From positions 434,001 through 498,000 of the forward strand of contig NZ_JAMKQJ010000003.1 of the NCBI RefSeq assembly GCF_024643205.1: a stretch of DNA of 64,000 nucleotides. Direction: 5' to 3'. Shown piece by piece: positions 23,658-31,566 of this stretch. The translations under genes and the position numbers were made by a program. The stretch's first letter is position 1. Each line of letters starts with the position of its first letter. The notes under the pieces are model-generated. The model had not been told where the DNA came from, ran no database searches, and saw only the letters and a list, made by a program, of their open reading frames with translations. This DNA comes from Parapedobacter tibetensis (lineage in GTDB: Bacteria; Bacteroidota; Bacteroidia; Sphingobacteriales; Sphingobacteriaceae).

Positions 23658-24476
23658 CTATGCAGATTTTTTAGTTTTCCGGATGACGGCATATGCCTGT
23701 ACAAATAGCGATTTCACTTTGGAATCATCCAGTTGCAGGGCTTCGGCGATTTCCTCGAAGGAGTATTGCAGGTCATACCGCATGGCCAATACCTGCGCCT
23801 GTTCATCGGTAAGCATGCCTTCGGTGACAATCGGCTTCATGCGCGTTGCGCTGTCCAGCTTGGCCGTATCGGAGAGCGCGGCTTTCAGGTTGGCAACACA
23901 CTGCTCCACACGCTGGGCTACCTCGTAGTCCGAAATGCCACCAAGGTGATACGCCACACGTTCATAACTGAAATCATATTTCAGGCACAGTTTGATGAAC
24001 AGTTGTTGCTGGTTGTCGAGGTGGGGCAATAAACCATTGAGCTTTTCCAAATGACGCTGCTTTTCTTCCTCCAGTTGTTCGAGATAAACGGCATCTTCCT
24101 CCTGTTCTTCCTCCAACTCGTAGCCCAGCATGAACTCCTGAAAATCCTCGATGCCGTCCAAACGTAACATGCTCCGGTGGAAACGATTTATCGTTTTGCC
24201 ATAATATGCTTTTCCGGCCTCCCGAAGCTGCAAGCCAAGAAATTCATGCAAATGAGGCACATCACGGATAATGCCGCGCATAATCCATAGCCTTAAAAAC
24301 GCTTCTTGTGCCATGGCATGGGCCACCACATCTTCTTTCACGAATCGGTATGCGCGGTAGGCATAATGTCCATAATAGGCATTGTAAAAATAATTGAGGC
24401 CTTCTTCATGGCCTGCCTTCAACTCTGCAAAATACTTTTCGGCGTTCTTGTTGGATTTGAGTACACGTTTTATCAT
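23658..24476 (-). CDS. ECF-like sigma factor with two sigma4-like domains
   Basis: 272 residues, longer than the usual 180-200 of ECF factors. A sigma2-like part at about residues 18-80 (GHEEGLNYFYNAYYGHYAYRAYRFVK, then AQEAFLRLWIMRG) is followed by an acidic linker (115-140). A first sigma4-like helix-turn-helix lies at about 145-200 (LDNQQQLFIKLCLKYDFSYERVAYHLG), and a second at about 220-270 (LTDEQAQVLAMRYDLQYSFEEIAEALQLDDSKVKSLFVQAYAVIRK). No anti-sigma gene is adjacent. The dCas12f-like gene starts 4 nt downstream, so both are made together. I infer that the guide complex recruits this factor and hence RNA polymerase to guide-matched sites. Confidence 0.8.
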   Translation of the reverse strand: MIKRVLKSNKNAEKYFAELKAGHEEGLNYFYNAYYGHYAYRAYRFVKEDVVAHAMAQEAFLRLWIMRGIIRDVPHLHEFLGLQLREAGKAYYGKTINRFHRSMLRLDGIEDFQEFMLGYELEEEQEEDAVYLEQLEEEKQRHLEKLNGLLPHLDNQQQLFIKLCLKYDFSYERVAYHLGGISDYEVAQRVEQCVANLKAALSDTAKLDSATRMKPIVTEGMLTDEQAQVLAMRYDLQYSFEEIAEALQLDDSKVKSLFVQAYAVIRKTKKSA

Positions 24477-24574
24477 ACGGTTAGATTTTTAGCGACAATG
24501 TGGCCCGTATAGTTGACCATTGCCACTTATTTGATACCTTTACAAAGGTAAAGATTATGAACCCCGTAAACGAT

Positions 24575-24605
24575 GGTAAAAAACCATAACAAATTGTTTT
24601 TTACC
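24575..24605. promoter_or_regulatory. Palindromic operator in the sigma/XRE divergent region
   Basis: GGTAAAAAAC (24575-24584) and GTTTTTTACC (24596-24605) form a perfect 10-bp inverted repeat with an 11-nt spacer. It sits 27 nt before the XRE start and about 100 nt before the divergent sigma start. The size and position fit an XRE-type autoregulatory operator that could also control the sigma-dCas12f operon. TATATTTG at 24621-24628 is a possible -7 element for the XRE gene. Confidence 0.6.
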
Positions 24606-24631
24606 ACGATACGATTGATTTATATTTGAGC

Positions 24632-25078
24632 ATGAAGAATGAAAATTTTGAACATGAAGAAGTACATCTAGGGCACAATGTCCAACGCATCCGTGAGATA
24701 ACGGGTATGAAACAGTATGAGCTGGGTCAACGCTGCAACGGCTGGAGCCAGCAGCAGATATCCAAGCTGGAACAATCCGAGTTTATTGATGATGCCAATA
24801 TTGCCATCTTAGCAGCGGGGTTGGGCGTAACACCGGAGTTTGTCAAGAATTTTAAAGAGGAAAAGGTTGTCTACAACATCCAAAGCAATAATAGCTTGCA
24901 CGACGCCTCGACCCAACATTATCGTTCAACCATAAACAATGAAGTACCCAAAAAACTGCTTGAGTTATTCGACAAATTTTTGGAAGAAGACCGAGCCAAA
25001 ACCGAATCCATTGCAAACCTAAGCAAAGCGGTGCTGGATTTAGCGGAAGAGGTGAAGAAACTGAAGAAGGAAAACTAA
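24632..25078 (+). CDS. XRE-family helix-turn-helix regulator
   Basis: 148 residues from the ATG at 24632; a TTG two codons upstream is part of a -7-like element. The HTH is at about residues 13-66: LGHNVQRIREITGMKQYELGQRCNGWSQQQISKLEQSE, then IAILAAGLGVTPEFVKNF. The C-terminal part ends in an amphipathic coiled coil (LLELFDKFLEEDRAKTESIANLSKAVLDLAEEVKKLKKE) that would dimerise the protein. It is divergent from the sigma-dCas12f operon across a palindromic operator, and upstream of the RelE-like helicase gene, so it may repress either or both. Confidence 0.85.
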   Translation: MKNENFEHEEVHLGHNVQRIREITGMKQYELGQRCNGWSQQQISKLEQSEFIDDANIAILAAGLGVTPEFVKNFKEEKVVYNIQSNNSLHDASTQHYRSTINNEVPKKLLELFDKFLEEDRAKTESIANLSKAVLDLAEEVKKLKKEN

Positions 25079-25280
25079 CTGCTTGCAATAAGCTCGTCGA
25101 CCTTTTTCCTACCACTGTGCCGAATAGTAATATGCACCTTAAGAATGTCTATGATGAGGGGAGTTGATCGACGAAGCAACTATTAAGGATTTTTTAATTG
25201 TTCGGAAAGAGAGGTACAAACCCTGAAAGACAGCATCCGGATATTGGGCCAAGCGATGAACACGAATCCGTAATAAAACG
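25079..25280. other. Short gap between XRE regulator and helicase gene
   Basis: 202 nt. It may be decayed coding sequence (a fragment resembling LKDSIRILGQAMNTNP runs into 25270), but no full frame. It likely contains the helicase promoter. Confidence 0.35.
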
Positions 25281-28127
25281 ATGGACATCTTACTATATAA
25301 CGACTTCGAATACCATCAATTAAAAGACAAAGTCCAGAAGACGCTAAGCTTCTTGAAGGAAGGGGATTTCCGTGCAGCCGACGTAAAAAAAATGCCCAAT
25401 CAGGGCTATTACCGGGCTAAGCTCGATGATACCAACCGCCTGCTTTTCACCATCGGCAGTTACCAGGGCCGGAAGTATGTGTTTGTGCTGGAAGTCATCC
25501 TCAACCACAACTACAGCCGTTGTCGATTCCTCAATGGTGTGAAGGTGGATGAGAACAGGCTACAGCCCGTTTACGCCGAACAAGAAACGGAGGGGCATGA
25601 GGTGGAAGTGAGTTACGTGAATACGAGCAAGAAAAAATTCCACATCCTCGATAAGCTTCTCTCGTTTGACGATGCGCAGGACACCATCATCGACCTGCCC
25701 GCGCCGATCATCGTTATCGGCCCGGCGGGAAGTGGAAAGACCGCTCTTATGCTTGAAAAAATAAAGGCACTCTCCGGCAATATCCTGTACGTTTCCCTAT
25801 CGCCCTATCTGGTGGAGAATGCCCAAAACTTGTATGCCGCCTACGGCTACGATAATCCAAAGCAAACGGTGGAGTTCCTCTCGTTCAACGATTTCCTCGA
25901 CACCGTGGAGGTAGCCGAGGGGAAGGAGCTGACCTTTCGGGTGTTCAACGAGTGGGCCAGCCGCTACAAGCAAAGCTACAAGATCAAGGACACGCATAAA
26001 CTCTACGAGGAGTTTAAGGGCGTACTTACCGGCTCGGCCATTGACAAGGCCCACCTTAGTGCCGAGGATTACCTTGGGCTGGGCATTCGGCAGTCCATCT
26101 TCCAGCAACAAGATCGCCCCGCTGTACATGAACTGTTCATGAAATACCTCCACTGGCTGGAACAAGGGGGCTACTTCGACAGCAACATCCGCTCTTTTCA
26201 CTTGCTGGAGCGGATATCGCCGCTGTACGACTACGTGGTGGTCGACGAGGTGCAGGACATTACCAACGTACAGCTTTATGCCATATTGAAATCGCTCAAC
26301 GAACCCGTGAATTTTTTGCTGTGCGGCGATTCCAACCAAATCGTACACCCTAACTTTTTTTCCTGGTCACAGGTAAAGACGCTGTTTTACCACCAAGATC
26401 TATCGGCGCAAATCATCCGCGTGCTGGCCACCAACTACCGCAACACGCCGGAGGTGACGGCCATTGCCAACCGCCTGCTGCTAATCAAGAATGCTCGCTT
26501 CGGCTCCATCGATAAGGAAAGCACCTACTTGGTACAGGCCAACTCGGCTTTCCAAGGCATCGTGGAGCTTTTGCCAAATACCCCGAAGGTGAGCGCCGAT
26601 CTCAACAGCAAAACGAAGCAGTCGGCCAAATTTGCTGTACTGGTATTGCGTGAGGAAGACAAAGCTGCGGCGCGCAAGTTTTTCCAAACACCCCTGCTCT
26701 TTTCCATCCATGAGGCTAAGGGCCTGGAATATGAAAACATCGTCCTGTTTAACATGATATCCGGCCACGACAAAACGTTCCATGAGATTACCGATGGGGT
26801 AACTGCTGCCGATCTGCAAAGCGCAGCTATCCACTTCGCGCGCGCAAGGGACAAAACCAATCGCTCGTTGGATGAATTCAAGTTTTACATCAATGCGCTC
26901 TATGTGGGGATGACCCGCGCCATCAAAAACCTGTTTCTCGTGGAGTCTAACAGTAAGCATGAACTGCTGAAACTCCTTGACCTCATCGATGTAAGGCAGC
27001 AGACCTCGCTCAAAAACCAGGCTTCCTCCAAGTCGGAATGGCAGAAGGAGGCGCGCAAGCTGGAAATGCAGGGTAAGCAAGAACAGGCAGACGCCATCCG
27101 CGAGCAGATCCTCCAAATCAAGCCCATCGAATGGGAGGTGATTACCCCTGAAACGTATGGCAAATTGCTGGAACAGGCACTGCACCCCGACCATTTCAAC
27201 AAGAAAGCCAAAGACCGGTTATTCCAGTATGCGGTTTACTACCGCTTGGCGGAACCGCTCCGGCAACTGTCGGCCCTGAAATACCGTCCCGCCGACCGAT
27301 GGGAACAAGGGGAAAAAACACTCCTCAAGCGGCTTTTCCAACCTTATTTGGCCGACAACCTCAAGGCTGTCCAGCCCATATTCCAACGCTATGGGGTCGA
27401 CTTCCGTGATGAGTTTAACCTCACTCCGCTACTGATATCGGCGCGATTCAACGCCGCGAACATCATGGACCACCTGTTGAAGCAGGGTGCAAAGGTCGAC
27501 ACGACGGACAATGATGGCATCAACCCCCTGCGGTGGCTGCTGCGTAACCGGCGACAGGGTGAACATGGGCCGGTCGACCTCCTTGGGCGGCACTACGCTT
27601 CGCTCAAAACTGCCCCCTTGCGGATTCGTGTGGAAAAAAGGCTCGTCAAGCTGGAAAGCCACCAAGCGGAATACCTGATGCTCAACTTCATGCTCGCCTC
27701 ACTGAAAGAACAGTTGATTTTGGGCACCCAATACGGCCCCTGGAGGGCAAACAACCCCCGGCCGGCGTTCCAGGCGCAGGATTTCATCGACTTCTACGAG
27801 GGGCTTGGCGAGCAGGTTGTTCCCGAATACCGTACCCAACGGCCATACATCAGCAGCATCCTGGCCAAAAACGAAATCGGCCGCGATGACCCGCACGATA
27901 GACAACTATTTGTGCGGGCACAGCATGGCTACTACCTGCCCCATCCCAACATGGAACTGCCCGTGGGCAATGGCTGGAAGAACATTTATGACCTCGTGGG
28001 TCTCGATGAAATCAAAAACATGGAGCATCGCTTCAACACCGGTTTCCTCAACGTCATCGAACGCTTCCGGAAGTATTGGGAAGAAAATCCGGATGCTCGG
28101 GTGAAGCACACCATACGGATAAAATGA
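25281..28127 (+). CDS. RelE-like / SF1 helicase / ankyrin fusion protein
   Basis: 948 residues. The first 85 residues (YHQLKDKVQKTLSFLKEGDFRA, YYRAKLDDTNRLLFTIG, YVFVLEVILNHNYSR) read like a RelE/ParE-type domain. A UvrD-like SF1 helicase follows: Walker A GPAGSGKTA at 147-155, Walker B VVVDEVQDI near 320, LLCGDSNQIV, ATNYRNTPEV, motif V SIHEAKGLEYENIVLF near 475 and motif VI YVGMTRA near 540. The C-terminal third includes an ankyrin-like repeat (LTPLLISARFNAANIMDHLLKQGAKVDTTDNDG, about 713-745) and unknown sequence. It is an ATP-dependent nucleic-acid enzyme; the pairing with an XRE regulator resembles a toxin-antitoxin arrangement. A defence role is possible but unproven. Confidence 0.8.
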   Translation: MDILLYNDFEYHQLKDKVQKTLSFLKEGDFRAADVKKMPNQGYYRAKLDDTNRLLFTIGSYQGRKYVFVLEVILNHNYSRCRFLNGVKVDENRLQPVYAEQETEGHEVEVSYVNTSKKKFHILDKLLSFDDAQDTIIDLPAPIIVIGPAGSGKTALMLEKIKALSGNILYVSLSPYLVENAQNLYAAYGYDNPKQTVEFLSFNDFLDTVEVAEGKELTFRVFNEWASRYKQSYKIKDTHKLYEEFKGVLTGSAIDKAHLSAEDYLGLGIRQSIFQQQDRPAVHELFMKYLHWLEQGGYFDSNIRSFHLLERISPLYDYVVVDEVQDITNVQLYAILKSLNEPVNFLLCGDSNQIVHPNFFSWSQVKTLFYHQDLSAQIIRVLATNYRNTPEVTAIANRLLLIKNARFGSIDKESTYLVQANSAFQGIVELLPNTPKVSADLNSKTKQSAKFAVLVLREEDKAAARKFFQTPLLFSIHEAKGLEYENIVLFNMISGHDKTFHEITDGVTAADLQSAAIHFARARDKTNRSLDEFKFYINALYVGMTRAIKNLFLVESNSKHELLKLLDLIDVRQQTSLKNQASSKSEWQKEARKLEMQGKQEQADAIREQILQIKPIEWEVITPETYGKLLEQALHPDHFNKKAKDRLFQYAVYYRLAEPLRQLSALKYRPADRWEQGEKTLLKRLFQPYLADNLKAVQPIFQRYGVDFRDEFNLTPLLISARFNAANIMDHLLKQGAKVDTTDNDGINPLRWLLRNRRQGEHGPVDLLGRHYASLKTAPLRIRVEKRLVKLESHQAEYLMLNFMLASLKEQLILGTQYGPWRANNPRPAFQAQDFIDFYEGLGEQVVPEYRTQRPYISSILAKNEIGRDDPHDRQLFVRAQHGYYLPHPNMELPVGNGWKNIYDLVGLDEIKNMEHRFNTGFLNVIERFRKYWEENPDARVKHTIRIK

Positions 28128-28300
28128 GCTTGCTTACTGCCTTTGTAGTTTGGTACAGCACTGGTGCCCAAAAAACAATATATTTCCTCTATAAAAGCTG
28201 TTTCTCAGCGGCAGAGGAGAGATCGATAAACTGCAAAGCATTCACGAGAGCCACTGAAGACAAACAACGAGTAATTTGCTTTTTTATACAACCAATTATG

Positions 28301-28331
28301 TTTGCAAAAAAGGCAAATTTATCTAAGTTTG
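28301..28331 (+). promoter_or_regulatory. Complete Bacteroidota promoter for the serine hydrolase gene
   Basis: TTTG at 28301-28304, a 19-nt spacer, and TAAGTTTG at 28324-28331: an exact match to the TTTG-N19-TAnnTTTG consensus. The ATG at 28337 is 5 nt past the -7 element, which fixes the start and gives a very short leader. Confidence 0.8.
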
Positions 28332-28336
28332 CCCAT

Positions 28337-29497
28337 ATGAAGAGACTCCCCTTGCTATACCAAGCAACACTGAGTACGGTGGCGTTGCTGCTGACAGCTG
28401 CTGGCGTCAATGCGCAACCTTCCACTCGCACGGAAGCGGAAATCGCCGCCATCATGGCCAAGTACCACGCCATAGGCGCATCAGTGATGGTGGTGAAAGA
28501 CAACCATATCGCTTACAGCAAGTCGTTCGGATTGAAGGACACGACAACGCGCGAGCCGCTTAAGCCTACCGACCTATTCCGCATCGCCTCTATCTCCAAG
28601 TCGTTTACGGTGACGGGCATCATGCAGCTCGTGGAGGTGGGTAAGCTCTCTCTGGATGATGATGTGGGTGAGCTGATTGGCTTCCGGATCCGCAACCCGA
28701 ATTTTCCCAACTCGGTGATCACCTTGCGCATGGTACTGTCGCATCGCTCCAGCATCAGCGACAAAAACGGCTACTTCACGCTCGATGCATTCAATCCGGA
28801 CAAGAACCCGGATTGGGAAAAGGCCTATAATGATTACGCGCCCGATGCCGGCTACCAGTATTGCAACCTCAATTTCAACCTCGCCGGAGCAATACTGGAG
28901 AAATATGCGGGCGAACGCTTCGACCATCATATCCGTACCCGCATCCTGCAACCACTGGGATTGTACGGCGGATACAATGTGGATGATTTGGATAGCTCCC
29001 GGTTTGCCACCTTATACGCGTACAGCGGCAACACCAAACAGTTTACTGCCTCCCCGGCGGCTTACCAATCGCGCGCCGATGGCCTCAAGGATTATCAGAT
29101 GGGATACAGTACACCCATATTTTCTCCCACGGGAGGGATGAAAATGTCGGCGGAAGATCTGGCAAAATACATGATCATGCATATGAATTATGGCGAAGCC
29201 AACGGCGTGCGTATCATGTCCGAAGCGAACAGCCGCGAGATGCAGCGCGTGCGGAGCGCGGAATCGGGCTATGGCATGGCGTTGCGCACGGTAGACAATC
29301 TGATACCCGGGAAAAAGCTTATTGGCCATGAAGGGATTGCCTATGGCCTGTACAGCGCGATGTTTTTTCAACCCGAGGAACGGTTTGGTATCGTGGTGAT
29401 CACGAATGGCTGCAATACGGGTTTTTCGAATGGCGATGTTATCAACGACTTCCTCCATGCAATGTATAACAGTATTTATCAAAACATCGTGCAGTAA
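28337..29497 (+). CDS. Secreted serine hydrolase of the beta-lactamase (class C) family
   Basis: 386 residues from the ATG at 28337, with a signal peptide MKRLPLLYQATLSTVALLLTAAGVNA. An open extension to 28076 is rejected because the promoter lies inside it. Catalytic features: SxxK as ASISKSFT, YxN as QYCNLNFN, and the third motif HEGIAYG near the C-terminus. These enzymes act in the periplasm as D-Ala-D-Ala peptidases, esterases or beta-lactamases; the exact substrate cannot be told. It stands alone, with ispH next on the same strand. Confidence 0.88.
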   Translation: MKRLPLLYQATLSTVALLLTAAGVNAQPSTRTEAEIAAIMAKYHAIGASVMVVKDNHIAYSKSFGLKDTTTREPLKPTDLFRIASISKSFTVTGIMQLVEVGKLSLDDDVGELIGFRIRNPNFPNSVITLRMVLSHRSSISDKNGYFTLDAFNPDKNPDWEKAYNDYAPDAGYQYCNLNFNLAGAILEKYAGERFDHHIRTRILQPLGLYGGYNVDDLDSSRFATLYAYSGNTKQFTASPAAYQSRADGLKDYQMGYSTPIFSPTGGMKMSAEDLAKYMIMHMNYGEANGVRIMSEANSREMQRVRSAESGYGMALRTVDNLIPGKKLIGHEGIAYGLYSAMFFQPEERFGIVVITNGCNTGFSNGDVINDFLHAMYNSIYQNIVQ

Positions 29498-29508
29498 GAT
29501 TTTATGTG

Positions 29509-29516
29509 TAACTTTG
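29509..29516 (+). promoter_or_regulatory. Bacteroidota -7 element for ispH
   Basis: TAACTTTG, an exact TAnnTTTG match, lies 7 nt before the ispH ATG at 29524. A -33 TTTG at ideal spacing is absent. Confidence 0.5.
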
Positions 29517-29523
29517 TCTTACT

Positions 29524-30372
29524 ATGGGTTATGCGTTGAAGGTAACGATTGACAAGGATTCCGGATTCTGCTTCGGGGTGGTCTATGCCATAGACATGGC
29601 GGAGGAAATACTTGAACAGGACGGCTACTTGTATTGCCTAGGTGACATTGTGCACAACGATGAGGAAGTGGCCCGGCTCAAGGCCAAAGGGCTTCGCATC
29701 ATCAGCCACGATAAGCTTCCGGAACTCCAAAACGAAAAGGTGCTCATCCGGGCCCATGGCGAGGCCCCTGAAACCTACCGCATCGCACTCGAAAATAACA
29801 TCACACTCATCGATGCCTCGTGTCCGGTGGTGCTCAAGTTGCAAAATCGGGTGAAGACCTCTCACGACCAGCAGGAAAAAATCCTCATCTATGGCAAACA
29901 TGGCCATGCGGAGGTCATCGGGCTACAGGGGCAGACAAACGGCGAAGCCATCGTATTCCAAGACATTGCCGAACTAGCGGATGTAGAACTGCCCGATAGT
30001 TTTACCTTATATAGCCAGACCACCAAAAGTACTGATAACTTTTACGCCATCAAGTCGGAACTGCTCAACAGGGGGTATGATGTGAAAGCCAATGATACAA
30101 TATGCCGCCAGGTTTCCAACCGCTATGAAGAGCTGGGCGATTTCGCTAGCAAGCATGACAAGGTGGTGTTTGTATCCGGCAAAAAATCATCAAACGGGCG
30201 TGTACTGTATGACGTATGCCTCAAAAGCAACCCTAATAGCTATTTTGTCTCGGACGCTTCCGAACTGAATCCCGAACATTTCAATCCCGGGGATACCGTG
30301 GGTATATGTGGGGCCACTTCTACGCCCATGTGGTTAATGGAGCAGGTGAAAGTTGCGTTGGAAAGCTATTAG
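29524..30372 (+). CDS. ispH: 4-hydroxy-3-methylbut-2-enyl diphosphate reductase
   Basis: A 282-residue [4Fe-4S] enzyme that makes isopentenyl and dimethylallyl diphosphate in the last step of the MEP pathway. Cluster-ligand cysteines are seen in SGFCFGVVYAID (C16), DASCPVV (about C99) and GICGATSTP (about C261). Substrate-binding histidines are in IVHND and RAHGEAP, with a further conserved His in GKHGHAEVIG. The MEP pathway fits the presence of dxs elsewhere in the window. Its length is typical. Confidence 0.96.
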   Translation: MGYALKVTIDKDSGFCFGVVYAIDMAEEILEQDGYLYCLGDIVHNDEEVARLKAKGLRIISHDKLPELQNEKVLIRAHGEAPETYRIALENNITLIDASCPVVLKLQNRVKTSHDQQEKILIYGKHGHAEVIGLQGQTNGEAIVFQDIAELADVELPDSFTLYSQTTKSTDNFYAIKSELLNRGYDVKANDTICRQVSNRYEELGDFASKHDKVVFVSGKKSSNGRVLYDVCLKSNPNSYFVSDASELNPEHFNPGDTVGICGATSTPMWLMEQVKVALESY

Positions 30373-30480
30373 CACAATTGGACGCGGAGTAAATCTGCAA
30401 TATCTGTGTCATCAGCGGTCAATCACGTCATCTAAACATCAAATTATTACCACGTTATCATGCATGCTTTCTCAAATCCG

Positions 30481-30488
30481 TAACTTTG
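30481..30488 (+). promoter_or_regulatory. Bacteroidota -7 element for hemH
   Basis: TAACTTTG lies 6 nt before the hemH ATG at 30495, an exact -7 match. No convincing -33 was found. It shows that the TTG at 30486 is not the start. Confidence 0.5.
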
Positions 30489-30494
30489 CACGGT

Positions 30495-31565
30495 ATGAGT
30501 AAACCGAAAAAGGGAGTGTTGCTAGTCAACCTTGGTACGCCAGACAGCCCGTCAGTACCGGACGTGAGGCGTTATCTCACAGAGTTTTTGCTGGATGGCC
30601 GGGTCATCGACATCCCAGCTTGGCGGCGCACGATGTTAGTAAGGGGTATTATTGTGCCGTTCCGCGCACCCAAATCAGCCAAGCTATACCAAGCAATCTG
30701 GGGTGAAAAAACGGGGTCGCCTTTGTTGCATTATAGCCGCCTCCAGCAGCGGATGTTGCAAGAGCAATTGGGCGACGAATACCATGTGGAGCTGGCCATG
30801 CGCTACCAAAATCCGTCCATCGAATCCGCTTTGGCCAACTTCAAGCAAATGATGGTCGATCGGATCCGAATTATCCCGCTGTTTCCGCAATATGCCTCGG
30901 CAAGCACGGGATCTGTCATTGATAAGGTGATGGAGCTCATCCGTACCTGGCATACGTTCCCTGAACTAGCTATCGTCAATGATTTCTATGAAAACGAATT
31001 GATGGTGGAGGTCTTTGCCGAGCATGCCCAAAAGCACCGCCCCGAAGACTATGATCACTTCCTGTTTAGCTACCATGGCTTGCCCGTAAGGCAATTACGC
31101 CATATTGACAACACAGGAACACATGACTGCGATGAAGCGGGATGCCGCGAACGGATAACAGAAAAAAACAAATGGTGCTATTTGGCACAATGCTATGCCA
31201 CCACACGCCTGATTACCACACGCCTTGGCATAAAATCAGAAGACCATACGGTGTGTTTTCAATCCCGCCTTGGCAAAACCCCGTGGGTGCAACCTTATAC
31301 CACCGATGTACTTAAGGACGTAGCCCAGAAAGGCAAAAAGCGATTGCTCGTCTTTTGCCCAGCTTTTGTGTCGGACTGCCTGGAGACCATTTACGAGGTT
31401 GGCACAGAATATGCAGATGAATTTAAGGCATTGGGAGGAGAGAAGGTGCAACTGGTGGAAAGCCTCAACACCCATCCCAAATGGATAATGGCATTACAGC
31501 AATTAGCCACAGCTGGAGATTACCTTCCCTACCGACAACACAGCGAACTAGGACAGACAATTTAG
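30495..31565 (+). CDS. hemH: Ferrochelatase
   Basis: A 356-residue enzyme inserting ferrous iron into protoporphyrin IX, the last step of haem synthesis. The start MSKPKKGVLLVNLGTPDSP is characteristic. The metal-ligand His is in FLFSYHGLPVRQL (about residue 190), and the catalytic Glu is in SDCLETIYEVG (about 295). It is a soluble or membrane-associated cytoplasmic enzyme. The stop nearly touches the next gene (1-nt gap), so they are probably co-transcribed. Confidence 0.96.
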   Translation: MSKPKKGVLLVNLGTPDSPSVPDVRRYLTEFLLDGRVIDIPAWRRTMLVRGIIVPFRAPKSAKLYQAIWGEKTGSPLLHYSRLQQRMLQEQLGDEYHVELAMRYQNPSIESALANFKQMMVDRIRIIPLFPQYASASTGSVIDKVMELIRTWHTFPELAIVNDFYENELMVEVFAEHAQKHRPEDYDHFLFSYHGLPVRQLRHIDNTGTHDCDEAGCRERITEKNKWCYLAQCYATTRLITTRLGIKSEDHTVCFQSRLGKTPWVQPYTTDVLKDVAQKGKKRLLVFCPAFVSDCLETIYEVGTEYADEFKALGGEKVQLVESLNTHPKWIMALQQLATAGDYLPYRQHSELGQTI

Positions 31566-31566
31566 A

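Noticed and set aside
22559..23704. Active TnpB transposon nuclease
   Set aside because: The catalytic Asp and Glu are replaced, the C-terminal RuvC-III part is absent, and no TnpA gene or transposon ends are seen.
23654..23704. Upstream start for the dead Cas12f-like gene
   Set aside because: It would overlap the sigma gene by 47 nt in another frame; the ATG at 23653 gives the natural N-terminus MEKKTIIL.
28076..28336. N-terminal extension of the serine hydrolase
   Set aside because: A full promoter lies inside it, and the signal peptide begins at 28337.
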